Source: Talinum fruticosum
Taxonomy: Eukaryota > Streptophyta > Magnoliopsida > Caryophyllales > Talinaceae
DNA: 64,000 nucleotides
NCBI GenBank assembly: GCA_021018815.1
Contig: JAITYX010000059.1
Coordinates: 3,844,001 to 3,908,000, forward strand
Direction of reading: 5' to 3'
Shown here: in pieces, positions 34,377-47,641 of the stretch
Position numbering within the stretch: position 1 is the stretch's first letter
Layout of the letters: every line of letters begins with the position of its first letter
Notes under the pieces: generated by a model
Database searches by the model: none
What the model saw: only the letters and a program-made list of their open reading frames with translations
What the model was told of the DNA's origin: nothing
Translations under genes and position numbers: made by a program

Positions 34377-34929
34377 TAAAGTTTACCGATTTTTACTTCT
34401 GTTTAAAAAAATCCAGCCCCTTCTCTATCTCTAAACCCATTTAGCTTCCTTATTATTTTGCTCCCTTTTTGGGCCTATTATTACTAATCTTTTACTCAAG
34501 TAAATTTTACACATTAGTAATTCTTTGTCCATTTTTCTCCACGCCTAATATAACTCTTTTATTTTATATATCTTTATCATCCCATTTTGAATTAAAGGAA
34601 TTTAATTTTATACTAATAGCATTGAATATAAGTTATGCGATCATTTTAAATAATACAATTCACTTAAAATGGATTATTTTATCCTTTATAACCATATATT
34701 TGCAAATTTATGTTTATATATATTTATATAAATTCTTTAACTTTTATGATAAGCATAAAAGTAAATTTGCAGTTACTATTATGAAATTTTAATTAGAGGC
34801 CATTTTGTCGACTTAGCCGTATAACACACCTAAAAATATAATTTAAATGTTGAATTGGAGTGCGCGTGCTCAAATTCGTAAATTTTAATTAGCGGCATAA
34901 ATAATATGACTTAGGGACGGGTTATTACA
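34377..34929 (+). mobile_element. Truncated 3' end of a TGTAACGCCC-family LTR (copy D)
   Basis: The segment near 34795-34929 (GAGGCCATTTTGTCG, ACTTAGCCGTATAACACACC, GGGACGGGTTATTACA) matches the 3' ends of solo LTRs A and B. The 5' part of the LTR is missing. It lies within the broken LINE region. Confidence 0.55.
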
Positions 34930-36074
34930 ATACTTCGAGAAGAATCAGAATTATGTGTTCATTGAAATAATTTACATGCATTAAAATTGTCTTTGTTTAA
35001 TAAGTTACCTAGTCACATAAAATTGGTCAAGCCAAAGTCAATGTCAAGTCAAGTCAAATTTATACTTAGTAATTAAAAAAAATAAATATAAGCCAATTGT
35101 TTTAGCTTGTATATGAATTTTTCAAACCATGGTTTTGTTTAATCAATAGTTTTTGTCTATAGAAATAAAATGCACATGGTTTAGCCAATGGTTTTTAAAA
35201 AATAATTTGACAAGTATCATAATTTTATTGGTTTGAAATTCCTGTAAACATAAGTTGATTCTCCTCTCTAAAAGCACCAAAAAGAAACACAATAAAAATA
35301 GAGAGAAGGAAAAGAAGAGTTTGGAGACTTTTGCTTGATAGATTAAGAAAAGGAAAAGTTTGAATGCTTTTGCTTGATAGATTAAGGAAGTGAGGAAAGA
35401 TTAAAAGAGATCCATTTGGCTAAAATGAAAAGAGTAATTCTTATCTTTGCTTTTAATTAAAAATAGTTAGGAAAATCTAATTAAAAATAAATAATACATG
35501 AATATGATAATCTAGAATTAACTAAAGAGTTAGAAACTTAATTTCACTAAATTAGAAAGTCATCTTAATTTTATGTTATGATTAATTTGATTATTTGGAT
35601 GCTATAATTGAATTATGAATTTGCATAATTAATGAGCATAAAATGTATTCTAATCTTGTATGTATTATTGTATGGAAAAATAAAATTGGCTTGAATTTGG
35701 TTAAGAAGAATAACGATTGTTGAAATTAGATATTAATTTCATATTGTAGCATATTTTTCTGCACTGTTTGAATTTATGTGAATTATTTGATGCACAAAAA
35801 GTATGAAAATTTTACTGCAACTTATACTTATTATATGACAATTTACTATAAATTTTCAAGAATTTTGAATGATTCCGAGTTATGAATTTCTAAATAGAAT
35901 TGCTTGATTTATGCTAAATATGGACTGATTATATGTTTCGACTTATTGGCTAATTAGGTGATTACTATAAAATATGAAACTATTAAATAAAACTATAAAT
36001 AGACAATGTGCACTTATAGAAATAATTTTTAAAATGTTAAATTAAATTTCATGAGTGTTTGTGATTATATAGAT
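34930..36074. other. A+T-rich stretch, nothing recognised
   Basis: No coding frame, repeat match or transposon end could be supported here. Confidence 0.4.
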
Positions 36075-36575
36075 TACGACTAACTTATTAATGTAAGATG
36101 TGAATATGTGATTCCTTGAAAAAGGAAAAGATATGCTAAGACTATGTAAAAAAAAAAAAGGTAATGAAGTTCATGTCTCGTATAGGAATATTGCTTGTGT
36201 TACGCTCTAGAGCTATGGTCGTAGAAGTAGTTTGTCTTTATGTGTTTCAGGTGACCTGGTTGGAGAGGTTTTACCAATCCACTAGGATGTGATTTTCGAC
36301 CTATGTGTTATGTGATCTGTGTGGGTCCCTGGTTGAACCTTGTGATGGCTTCGTTTGGTTCACCAGGATGTAAATTATTGCTCCATAATTTTGTATTTTA
36401 GGCAGCTACGTTTTCTAGAGTGATGGGTCCCTGGTTGGTATCTTGTGGTGGCTTTAGTCGATCTATCAGGATGTGTGTATGACCCTTGTGTTTTTTGGTA
36501 GTTTCTTTTTGTTAGTCATGAGTGGATTTCCCTAATATTAAGAAATTCAACGATGTAATCGATAAATATAAGCAT
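36075..36575 (+). repeat. Third partial copy of the 11-16 kb duplication family
   Basis: Matches 13185-13690 and 15735-16225, including TGCTAAGACTATGT, TTTACCAATCCACTA and TGGTATCTTGTG. Its presence far away shows the family is a dispersed repeat and not just a local duplication. Confidence 0.6.
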
Positions 36576-36959
36576 TATTCACTGGGCTCGGGAGATCATG
36601 GCCTCACCATTTTTCAGGTTTCGTAAATTAAAGGGATCAAGGAAACCTCTAAGAAGACTAACGGTTAGCGACAATTTGGTGACCCAAGATAGGAAGGTAG
36701 TCCATGTTTTTACTTTAGACTATATTAGTAAATAAAAGGTATGATGTATTTTGTATGGAATTTGCAAGATTGTTATGAATATGATTAAGTACGAATTTAA
36801 GTCGCATGTTTAAAAATATTCATCTGATTTTGTGTCAGAATTTCGGAAAAGTTTCCACTGCAATATGTTATTGAGAGTTCAAATAAGGCTTATAAGTTAA
36901 GATAGCCTGGTGGGTGTCTGAGTTGGGATGTCCACGGCAGTGACGCGCCTGACTATTCT

Positions 36960-37437
36960 AGGTTGGGATGCTACAAAGACAGGCTGGTAAAGATGAACAT
37001 AGTAATGGAGACACAATGTGTATCATGCAGTAATGAGATGGAGACACATCAACATCTCTTCTTTGAATGCCGGTAGACACAGACTGTGAGTCAAAATGTG
37101 CTGACTGGGCATGCTAAATGGGAGCAGAGTAGGTAACCAGGGGAAAATGGCAAGATAAGGTGTTGCACGCAAAGGGCAATGCTAAGACAAAAGTGATCCT
37201 GAAACTTTGTATAGCTGTTTGTTTATATAACTGTTGGAGGGAAAGAAATCGGAGAGTATATTCTCACACACAACTCGCGAAGCTCAAATGCTAGCAAGGA
37301 AGTATGGTAGAATGATATTTGACAGATGCAAAATCTGAAATTTTAATGATGTAAGCCACGGTATGCTTTGAGTATATGTAAATATTTGATTTCCAAAGAT
37401 CAGTGAAAGCTTCTAATCTTTCACAAAAAAAAAAAAC
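36960..37437 (+). pseudogene. LINE 3' end: zinc-binding RVT domain and poly(A)
   Basis: Reads DRLVKMNIVMETQCVSCSNE then METHQHLFFEC, the C-x2-C...H-x4-C reverse-transcriptase zinc-binding domain of plant L1 elements. An in-frame stop follows. A run of about 12 A at 37425-37437 marks the likely 3' tail. Probably the other half of the LINE at 33010-34376. Confidence 0.65.
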
Positions 37438-37740
37438 AGAAGAAATCATCATTATCAGAAAATAATATTTTTTTAGAAAAAGTAACTACATCTTTATTTA
37501 ACAAAAATATTTGGGAAGGCCTTCCCTTCTAGTATTACTTAATGTGCGTGAAGAGAATAACTTGACAATTAACTTTACTAAATACAAATTTTGAGCCACG
37601 TAATGACGTGGCATATAACGATTAGAATGCAGGTTGAATTGCATCTGAAATCTCACAATAAGTTTTCGTGAGACGAACTCAGCGAAGACATGCTAAACTA
37701 ATACACATGCATCCTCATGCAACTAAATCTCTTACTGTTT

Positions 37741-38389
37741 TTAATGGAAATTGTTTCCGGAGAAATCTGAGTTGATGAGGTGGATGATGATTCGGAGAGA
37801 GGAAGGATTTACGGCTTTGGTTCCGAGGACGTGGCACGAGCGATCCGAGTCCGAATGACGACCGCTTGAACCCGCAAAAGGCGAGGCCCCGGGTGGTGGA
37901 TCCCGGGAACGCCCTCCGACGCTCAAGTTAGTAACGAACTAAGTTTGATGGATCGAGGAGATCTTCCTCGATGTGCGTGGGAGGATTCCTTGGGAGACGA
38001 GAAGATTTCTAAAGGTAGAAGTTCTCGGGATGAGTGTTGATGAACGTTATGAACGTTATGAACGTGGATGAGTGTTGAGAGTTTAGGAGCTTGAGAACTT
38101 GGTTTATCCAAAAGATGAGATGTCTTGTCAAATGAACATAACATGCCTTGGGATTGGGAAAGATGAGTATTTATAGGAGATTTTAAAGGGGTAAAATGGT
38201 ACTTTACCATGGGTTAGGGAAACCCTAGCCCTAGTGGGCTTTGGGGCTTTTACCTGGCCCGTTAAGGGTTATCTTAGGCCGATTCCTCCCTTATCCAACT
38301 AATTAGGCCCAGTCGGCCGGTGACGTGTCGATTGAGTTGGAATTGTTCGGGAAATACCCGAATCGAAATGAAGGTTACTACTCGGTTAT
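37741..38389 (-). mobile_element. LTR-like fragment of another Ty3/gypsy element
   Basis: On the minus strand a promoter-like region with CCTATAAATACTCATC (about 38166-38181) is followed by leader-like sequence, then GAGCGTCGGAGGGCGTTCCC and a G+C-rich stretch near 37840-37925. The 'GAGCGTCGGAG' plus 'GGGTTCAAGC' pattern resembles R/U5 regions of Tat-type gypsy LTRs. No boundaries were found. The two open frames here (38210-37923, 37926-37741) are unlikely to be real proteins. Confidence 0.4.
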
Positions 38390-41210
38390 TGTAATGTACT
38401 CAACCCTAAATCACATTATTTATCTTACCAATTACGAGATTAATATCATTGAGTGCGTGCACTTCAATTCGGCATTTTATAATTAAATCATTTGATCCGT
38501 GTGTATTGCGGCTAAGGTGACGAAGTGGCCTCCAATAACATTGCATATTAGTAACTATAAATTTACGAGATATGTATAAAAAGAAGATTTAAAAATTCAT
38601 ATAAATATATATATACCGCATATAAATGCGGAGATACTCGACTATAAAGTTAATAAAGGTTATATTTAAATGAAGCGTTACATTTGAAAACAGATTGTAT
38701 AACCTATTTACAATATTAATAATAGTAACAATGTAAGTGAGTTACATAAAACCAGGTAGATAATAAAATAATAAATAAATAAAAATAAGGACACCGATAT
38801 TTCGAAAGAAAAATCTAGAAAGATTTCTCTAGAAGGACAGACAGACTTAAAAATTCACTCATTCCTCACTCGGGCTCATCCTCCCTCTCCCGTGCTCCCT
38901 CGTTCTCCCCTTTCCCCTCCCTTCTTGTGCCTCTCCCTCGTCTCTCCACGCACTCCCCTCGGTCGGGCCGCCCAACGCCCGGCGAAGCCGAGGCTAGCAC
39001 CGGCCGAGGTCACCGGCCTCCCTCCTCACGCTATCGCTCTCTCTCTCTCTCCCTCGCGCGCCTTCGCTCCTGCCCCTGCCTCCATCTGCGGCCTGCTCCC
39101 GGCCACCAAGCGCCACCAACGCCAGCCGAAGCCGACGCCGGCGTCGTCGGGAGACGCCTAACGCCTCTCTCGCCACCGCACTCTCCCTCTCTCTTGCCCT
39201 CGCTCGCGCACGAGTGCACGCTCCGCCTCACCTCTGCCGCGAGCCACCCGTCGACCACCCACAAACAGCGGCGGCCGCCGGAGCCAGCCGCCGTCCCCGC
39301 CCGGCGGTCGCCGGGCAGCTACCACGCACCACCGCCTCTGCCGCTCCTTCCTAGCTTCCTCAATGTGTACTTGAAGGTAAAACTCTAAACCCTAAATTAT
39401 CAATCTCATCATCTATTTGAGCAATTGTAACTGTAAATTGAAGTATAATTAGAAATATATTTGTGGAGTGAATTTAAAGATTAATTTGGGGAAAATTTGA
39501 ATTGGATGGAGGATTTAGGTTTGGTATTTTGATGAACCGATTGTGCGAATGTGAATGAATAAGACTCCTTTTGGGAAATTATGAACTAGTGAATGAGATT
39601 GAGGATGTTTTATTATCGAATTGAACAATTTGGTGGAATTGCTACATTTTGAAAAATCGTTATATTTGAGCAAACAAAGGGGAATGTGTGCGTAAAAGTT
39701 GAAATTCGATAATGTGCAAGTGTACGAGGCATGGAAAATGATTGAGCATTAAGCATACCTAGTGGTAGCTGTGAATGTGAAGTTGTCGGGAGAACAATGC
39801 TTAAGATCTTAATATGGTATATGTATGGGTTTTGAGCAATTCGGTGGATTATGGAACCTTCCTATAGGAAGACATTTGACGGATTAGTCAACTACTTAAC
39901 TATGAGTCTTCAATGTAGGGAAAGGAGAAGTAAGGAATAAATTAGGAATAAGTGTTTGTTAGGTATATCCATATATATAGACACCATTGTCAATCCAAGT
40001 CAGCTAACGAATTGAATTCCGTCAAAACAATCGAGTATTTAGTCAACCTAATCAACTTCTCTAATTAATATAAATTGTATTCAATAATTGAAACGAAATC
40101 AACGCAGTAAAGCTGAGTAATACAAACATTAGTTTAATCGATTTTCATATGAGTATAGGAAATGAAATAAATTGTTAATGCTTATACAAACTCAAGCATT
40201 AAAACTCAAGAAAAACATTATTAACCCTAGAAATCCATCTTAAACAGAACAGTAGGCTATTTCCGTTGCCGAATAGCTGGTGACTCAAATTTATGCAAAA
40301 GGGGAGAAACAAATATTCTCATTTCGGGGCTCGTGCCTTTCGAAAATTCACATGTTTCATCAAATCTCAACATTTCTCATATATATAACTAATAATGAAT
40401 CATTTGCAAATCAAGTTTTGCCACCTAATCAAGTGGTCCCCGCCCAATTATTAATTATCATGGCTTATGCCCATCAATTATCAATAATCGGGGCTTATGC
40501 CCAACCCGCGCGGCTTTAACTCGGGTTCTTGGTCGGCTCGGGAGGTGTGCACCTTACTAAGATCGTATCAATCATCAAGGGGTTCCACTTCCGGATAATA
40601 ACCGGCGAGCAAATTTTACTTATATTCTCTCCCCGATTTCAAACTAAAATGAATTGAAATGCGCGCGCTCAATCAAAATATTCTTCAAAGTTATTTTACG
40701 AGTGCAGGAATGTTCGTACTGAGTTTCGACTCGCTCTTCCAAAAAATTTTACTGTTTTTGTTTTAGGAAGAAGCATTGGTGAACAATCAACCATTTACTA
40801 AGTCCGACAAAGGCAAACCCTAGCCAGCCACGTGGCATTCGCAAATTTGAAGGTACATAGACGCTCACGGTGATTTTACCTTCAACCGGGGTTAGGTATG
40901 GCCTTGGGAATTATTGTACGTCGTATATTAATTTGTGGAATAGACAAAAGTCTAGGTTGTATAAACATTGTGTTACTAAACAAGTAAATTGTATTGTGGG
41001 ATGACTTGGATATTTGGGTAATTACTTCTATCGGGGTCAATGGAAACATAACATTGGATGCATAAATTGTAAGTCCTTTTATTCCAATTATTAGCCTTGT
41101 CCTATTATTAGGATGGCGGTGACGCCTTCGAGTCATTAACTTCCGCTGCGACCTTACCTAATATTCTCGAGTTAGGAAATTATTAAGTAATGGTAACTCG
41201 GGGCGTTACA
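38390..41210 (-). mobile_element. Solo LTR C of the TGTAACGCCC family, inverted
   Basis: Reverse-orientation copy: it starts TGTAATGTAC (degenerate end) and ends GGGGCGTTACA, the complement of the TGTAACGCCC start. It is co-linear with A and B, including a G+C-rich island at 38880-39370. It is 2821 bp. Flanking 5-mers differ (GTTAT and GCTTA), so no target duplication is seen. It ends 140 bp from the stop of chitinase-like locus 2. Confidence 0.75.
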
Positions 41211-41349
41211 GCTTATCTAAGACTCGGACAAACATAGGCATACACAATCTAGTTTACGGAGAGTCTCGCATACTATCTCTATGAGACCGACGTATTCTTC
41301 ATTACTTGGACCTTATAACTTTATAACTCGAGACAGACAACATTATCAT

Positions 41350-42950
41350 TTAGACCGAGCTCGTAGGCAACTCAAGAACGGAGGAGCTAGAATGGCTTTG
41401 ATCAAAAGGCGCTCGCTGGTAGCAATCAAGATTGTCCCCGTAGCCGACACCCAAGATGTCGCAGTTCCTTTTGTAAAATCCAATCCGATTATCGCCCTAT
41501 GGTCTAGTCCATTTCCGCGTTCGATATTTCCATTAATCACATTAGTGGTAGCACCAAATGCGAGGACTCGCCCTGCAGCCTCATCTCGAATCCGATGGTT
41601 CCCGGTCTCCCGCCAATATACCATGACAAGATGGCGCTTTGGTTTGCTTTAGATTGTTGTTACGCTCCATCCAATACCAGATTGCAGTCTTGAAGGAAAT
41701 CACGGGATCGGTTTCCACCGGATCGGGGTTCTTCAAAAGGTCCTCCTCTATTGCGTTTCCCGCTCGTCCATAAAAATTATTGTTGGGCGACAAATTAACC
41801 GAGTAATTCAGTTTAGTTATTAGATTAAGTTGTTATATATTTCCTTCGCATTCAACCATCAACTTAAGGTTGATCAAATAAGTTGAATTATTCTCAAAAC
41901 AAAAGCTTAAAAAATGATTAAGTTTGGAGTAAGAAGGCATACTAGGCAAGCTGGAAGGGTCCACGGGGTAGTACTTCTTGCCGGGAACACAAGGCCAGTC
42001 GGGATCATTCTGTCTTCGGTACCGTTATTAGCCAAGTAGCAATACCCCCAAGCATATTCTCGATCCGGTGCACCGGCCCATCCTCATGCTCATTTTCAAT
42101 GTTTCACAACATTCATTACGAGGAAAAACGGCGGATAGCATATTTTAAATTCTTGTGTGAGACAATTTCATGTAAAAATTATGTATGGTGAGACGTATTC
42201 TATTAGGGTTAGAAGCCTCAAGGTAGTGACGTTATTAATAATTCATTTTAAGGTGATATTTTGATTGACGAGTGACTAATAGCTCATATTGGACAATGAC
42301 TTTTATTGGAGTCATCTTTAAATGAACGATTAATTACCTCATAATTATCAAAAGTCACCAAATAGCGGTGTCTATCTTATGATATCTTTTATATGAGACA
42401 GCTTACATACAAAACTTATTGGTATACATGTATATTTATTTTCGAATCTTCTCCTTCCAACTTCTCAAATTTAGGTCTAGAGGGGCAAGTAATGAGTATA
42501 TGTTTCTTTGAGTAATTAGATGCTTTTAGTGCGTAGAATTATTACCATTAGTGACATAAGAAGTCTGAGCAAAGAAAGCAGCAATTTCCCTCAGGCGAGT
42601 GGTGGAATTCCTTTATTGCCAAAAAGAAGAAAGGTGGACTCGGCGGCTTCAATAAAGGCCTCATAGGTGTAGAAGCTTCGACCCTGGCAAGCCCAGTCGT
42701 TACGGTGGGGAAGCAAACTCTCGAAGAGGTCCTTGGTGACGAGCTCGTGTAGCTCCCCAGCAGGGCACTGGCTCCGGCAGTGTCTGCCACAGTGACTCTC
42801 GAACGGGCCGCACCATCCCCATTTGCTGCAGCAATCCCCGGAGGCGCACTTGGCGCCCCCGTGGCTCAGCCCACACCGGGCAACTGGTTTCCCCTCAAGA
42901 CCTTGCATGAGGAGGAGAAGAGAGAAAATGAGCACCGGCGTTTTCATCAT
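41350..42950 (-). pseudogene. Hevein-domain GH19 chitinase-like pseudogene
   Basis: Paralogue of the gene at 7753-9397 with the same three-exon layout (about 42950-42546, 42085-41942 and 41783-41350) and similar introns and flanks. It has a signal peptide, an eight-cysteine hevein domain and a GH19 signature [11 protein letters not shown]. The catalytic-acid motif is SYVTNG (Val for Glu) and the second catalytic position is Asn, so it shares the loss seen in the paralogue. Lesions: a one-base loss in exon 1 after the LLFGNKG motif; exon 2 acceptor AG changed to AT; length change in exon 2 that removes the SFC cysteine region; one missing C before the GPFQL-like motif; and at least two further frame breaks in exon 3. 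The start is the first of two adjacent ATGs. A non-functional gene at protein level. Confidence 0.85.
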
Positions 42951-43025
42951 GGTTGGCCGTTATTTTGGCTCCCGGGTCTTTGGATTTGTTGTGAAGGTGT
43001 GAAGGAAGAGGCAAGGATTTGGGGG

Positions 43026-43034
43026 TATTTATAT
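43026..43034 (-). promoter_or_regulatory. TATA box of chitinase-like locus 2
   Basis: ATATAAATA on the minus strand about 76 bases before the ATG at 42950, matching the promoter of the paralogue at 9.4 kb. Confidence 0.5.
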
Positions 43035-43079
43035 GGGCGCGCGCTATGCGTTGCGTGATAAACAAATTTTGATGAGCTT

Positions 43080-43768
43080 AAGATAGTAATATATTCTAAT
43101 TAGTGCCGCTAACAAATTGCCTTTTCCCTTTATTTTTGCGGGCCTTGAACGGGCCACTAATAAAAAAATTATATATTATACATTAAATTAAAAAGAATAG
43201 TTTATTGAATATTAGAATTGTATTATATAAATTTTACAAAAAAATATATTCATAATTTTTCTTATTTATAAAATTATATGTGCACACCTTCTAGTTGTGG
43301 TTGATTCGATTAGGATGTCATTTAATATTGCGTATTTAACGAATGTATAAAGCTTAATATTTAATCATAATTACTAAAAAGATATTAATTTAAGATCGAC
43401 CATAAAATATACTTATATAGATTAAGACAAAGACATTTTAAATTTTTTTCAAACAAGACATATTATCACCCTTCAAAATATTAAATGTAGCGTATTTGGG
43501 TGAATCCATGAGTTATTTTTATAAAACTGTCATATCAACAATTTTATTACAAGAACCTTTGAATCCCTTCTTACCAAAAGTGACATCGTAGTTTAGCCTT
43601 GGTTAATGTTTTTGTGGTGAGAGCTCTCTTCCTAATTCTTTTTAGGTCCTTGAATATATTTAGATTCTTGGATGATCAAACTGTTTTGCAGTGAATTATT
43701 ACTGAGACAAGTACGGGTGCGGACCTTTCAATTATTCCTAGTTCCTTCAGAAAGAGCCACACCCCTCT
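43080..43768. other. A+T-rich intergenic, nothing recognised
   Basis: No supported gene or repeat. Confidence 0.4.
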
Positions 43769-44101
43769 ACAGTGACCTTTCATTGGGAATTGCGGGCTGG
43801 AAGATGGGTAAAGCTTAATGTGGATGGCACACTGTCAAAAAAATTTAAGAGTAGCTGTGGGCGTGCGGGCATCTTTATTGGATTTCACGGCAAATGGCTG
43901 TCTGCGTTACAGTCTGATTGGGAGACAGTGAACCTCTCAACAGTTGGGCATGGTTTAAGGGTTGTTCAGAGCAAAACGTACAACAAGTTTTGGATGAACT
44001 CGGATTTAGAAGTAGCTGTTAGGCTTTTATTGAATGGGGTCAACAAAGTTAGTCATTATTATCATGTAGTTAGCAACTGCAACGATTTTATGGATAAATA
44101 A
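43769..44101 (+). pseudogene. RNase H-like (RVT_3) fragment of plant LINE type
   Basis: The open frame reads AGRWVKLNVDGTLSKKF, then SCGRAGIFIGFHGKWLSAL and FWMNSDLEVAVRLL, following the plant retroelement RNase H pattern W-x-KLNVDG ... G...GRW ... SD...AV. The first catalytic Asp (NVDG) and a later Asp (NSD) are present, but the usual AELWG glutamate region is replaced (VNLSTVGHG), so it is not active. The frame is 109 residues and stands alone without an adjoining reverse transcriptase. Confidence 0.6.
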
Positions 44102-44490
44102 GGTGTAGTTAGTCCTAGTAAAGCTTAACCTAATTCGACACTTAGAAACATATTCACCTAAAAATGAATCTGAAATTCGAAATGAACTGAACTCAACCTA
44201 AAATATCTAACAATGTTATCTTACGAGACAAGTTTGTTAGAACAAATTTTAGTTGACCCGAAAATAATCAGACCAAACTCAAACATACTTGATTCAAAGT
44301 TAACCCAATTCATATCTAAATTGAACTGATCTATTTATCCGAGCTATGCATAGAATATCATAAAAAATTCTTTCAACAACCAAATTAGGTCAATTAATCA
44401 TAAAAAATGCTTTCAACAAGCAAATCAGGCCAATTTGCGAAAGAGTGCTCTTCATGTTGCAAGAAAGTTTCACATTCGTCGAGAAACCTC
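44102..44490. other. A+T-rich spacer
   Basis: No supported gene; includes a short repeat CATAAAAAATKCTTTCAACA at about 44359 and 44399. Confidence 0.4.
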
Positions 44491-45151
44491 TAGGAATGGC
44501 AATGGGTTCTGGATCGGACCAAGACCCGTCAGACCCAACCCATTTAATTAGATGCTGGGTTCAATAAATTTGGACCCAATGGGTCCAGGTCGGGTCCGAG
44601 TCTAAGCTGTCCCGAGTTCAGGTCTCAAAAATTAAGATTCGGACCCGACCCGAGACCTGTTTAAGACGTGAACAAATTTTATTTTTAAAAAAATCCCAGC
44701 AATAACGAGACAATAATAACATATTGTAATTTGAAATTTGGAAACCCTACCTAAAGTCACTCTCTCACTTCCTCCTCATTCACAGAACCCCCTCCCGAAT
44801 ATTTTTTTTTCCAGTTAGTGTGTTTCATTTGTGAAAAGTATGAATGGATTTGGTATATTTGGTTTGTATAATAGGTTAGTTGAAAGATAGGTTAGTATGA
44901 TTCAAAAGAGGTTATATGCAACAAAATTACTTCCAAATTTACAATAATGTTAAACAAGGTACAAAATACTAATTTTTAAAACTCATTTATAATAAAAATA
45001 CACTAAACTCGTTTAAAACTCATGGACCCGCCGGGTTCAAGTTCGGATCTAGATTTCACGGACTCATCGGATCCGAGTCGAAACTAGGTCCAATTTCAAA
45101 AAAATTAAATAAATATGGATCTAACCAGACCCGATCCATTGTCATCCTTAG
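44491..45151. mobile_element. hAT-like MITE, about 660 bp
   Basis: The left end reads TAGGAATGGCAATGGGT; the right end in reverse reads CTAAGGATGACAATGGATC. Flanks GAAACCTC (44483-44490) and GAAACTCC (45152-45159) agree at 6 of 8 positions, suggesting a decayed 8-bp target duplication. The interior has paired GACCCG/CGGGTC words. Non-coding. Confidence 0.6.
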
Positions 45152-47520
45152 GAAACTCCCACGCTAGTTAAGAAAATTATCTTTCAAAATAACTCTGGGC
45201 CAGAGGGGGATAGAGTAATTATGATGTATTTTTTCCTTTTTCTTAGGGGCCTTTCCTCTCTCCCTTGTGCCAAAATAGAAATTGTCGTTTCATATTTCCA
45301 TCACATTAGAGGATTAAATAACTCACTTCGTCAATCATTAGGGGATTAAATGATAAATATTAAAAATAAAGGAATAAAAATAATACTTACATACTCTCTT
45401 CATTTTATAATATTTTCTCTTTTTCACTATATATGTCAATTTAACTAATTTTTATTATTTATCAATTAAAACCTCTATTGAAGCCTCCTTTTTCCCCTCT
45501 CATTCTCTCTAGAAAACTCTGCTTCCTTTTTTAGGGGCTGCCATTGGCTTTTTGTCAATGGTAAGTCTCAATCTCTCTTTCTTTTATATTTTATCTATTA
45601 TTTTATTCACAAATAATTGTTCACTCTTCATTTATGAAAGTCTCTCCATACCCTCTTCAAATGAGTGGTATGACCTCTCGCTTTTGAAGTGATTCTATCA
45701 GTTTGTTTTTATAGGTTTATGGTTGTATGTGATTGAATTATTGATTTATTATCGGATCGATTCGTAATAAGCATTAGTTCTTCAAATTCGGACTACTGCA
45801 ACAAATAAATTTATTCAACAAGAAGGCTATATAAGATTTGTAGATCTCCTCGTTAAAGGTTGTATGATGAAACAACGATCGAATGGAAGAGGAGCGTTCA
45901 AAAGAGTTTCAATTAGTTTTTCAATTGAAATATTTATTTTGTTATTTTAGATATGAATTTGTTTGAGTTTAATTTTTATTGTATATGCCGTATGACTTTC
46001 AATTAATCAAATTCATCCATTATTCTAAAAAAATAAACTAATTTTTATCATTTCATAATACTTGTCACCTTAGAATCCCAATAACATATTAGTTATTAGT
46101 TCACCAATTTCACGCTCGTTAATTGTTTACTAGAAAATACTAAGAGAGAAAGTAGATGCATATTAGACAATTTGTCTTTTAACTACTTGGATTTTTAGTT
46201 AATATTGGTTTTCTCTTACCCCACTAAAGTAACATGTAATTTGAGATGAAGGGAGTATTTGTCATTTTTTACTGTTAGATAATACTAAAAAATATATAAA
46301 GTTTGTATTAAAAAAATAGTTATCCTAAGGTTTCATAAGAAATGAAGAAAAAAAGAGAGAAAAAGCAATTAATAAGCCATTAATATATAAAAAATAATTA
46401 ATATGTTACTGAAACTATAAAGAGACAGACACTATGAAATCGAAAAAAAAAAAGTTGAGATTATATATATTATAAAACAGAAAAAGTATATTACCGTTAT
46501 ATAAAAATTATATTTAACAAATCAATAAAAAGATAAAGTCTGAGGTATAGACTTGTACGACTACTTAATTAATGCAGGTACACGTCGAAGCATGGATGAT
46601 AAATGCATGGTCTCCTCCATGACCATAATTGGGAACTCAACAGATCTGAAATTAATTCACCCATTAATTTTACTCACTTTCATGCACGATGAGCATCTAT
46701 TAAAGATTTTATTTCAATATTTGATCTCACTATTATGAATCGTTGTAATATATCGTGCACGGCAAGTTATAGAAATATTTTCTTTCAATTCTTTTTCATA
46801 ACCTGCTCATTGGAATTTTGTGATTACAAAAATTAGTTTGGTAAAAAAGAGCGAAAATATTGAGGCTTGGACTTAAGTTTCGGTTTTTGTGCATTGTTTT
46901 TTAAAAGAATTTCTCCCACCTTCTAGTAAGTGGGCAGTGTACATTGTTTATTGACAAATTGAAAGGTGATTTTTGTACAAGATCTACTAATAAGGTCTAA
47001 TTAAGTTGAATGGAAAATTTTATCAAATGGTAGTTAGACCGGTCACAATGATCTTGTTCGTTAAAATGAGCTATTTAAATAATCGATAATTGTTTTTATA
47101 TTTGATAACTGTTTAGGTAACTAATATGTGTTAGATTTTACTTGTTAGCAAATAATTGTTCAACTTAGCAGTTGAATAAATGTGTTTGGTAAATTTAGTG
47201 GTTGAATTAAATGATTATTGTAAATTGACGTAAAAGAATATAGATAATTTGCCAAATACAAATTAATGAAAGGATATTTTTGTCAAAAAAATACAAAACA
47301 CTACTTTTAAATGTGAAAAGTATATATTCTTAACTTTTCATAAACACTACTTGAAATGTTATAAGCTACTCCAAACGCTAATTGAAACACTATCTTAGCG
47401 AACACTAATTGATTGGTTAATATTTTGACTTAGTCAAAGCGGTAAAAGTTACTTCAAATACTTATTGTCAAACAAGTAGTATTCTGATGTAAGAATCATG
47501 GCTCCAAACCCAAAAGTCCA
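45152..47520. other. A+T-rich intergenic with MITE-like pieces
   Basis: Contains a degenerate Stowaway-like piece at about 46030-46258 (TTTCATAATACTTGTCACC near its left end, GATGAAGGGAGTA at its right) and a CT-rich leader-like piece with GTAAGT at about 45561. No protein-coding gene is supported. Confidence 0.4.
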
Positions 47521-47562
47521 AAGCATGGTCCCCCACACTTATCATTATTATGGAAAGAGATA

Positions 47563-47641
<79 letters not shown>

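Noticed and set aside
37923..38210. 95-codon minus-strand open frame with a His/Val/Asn repeat
   Set aside because: Lies in the transcribed part of an LTR-like fragment; the repeat is a short tandem of AACGTTATG.
38390..41210. Considered as the 5' LTR of a full element with 37741-38389 as its leader
   Set aside because: No primer binding site follows its 3' end, and the neighbouring fragment has its own TATA box and looks like part of a different LTR.
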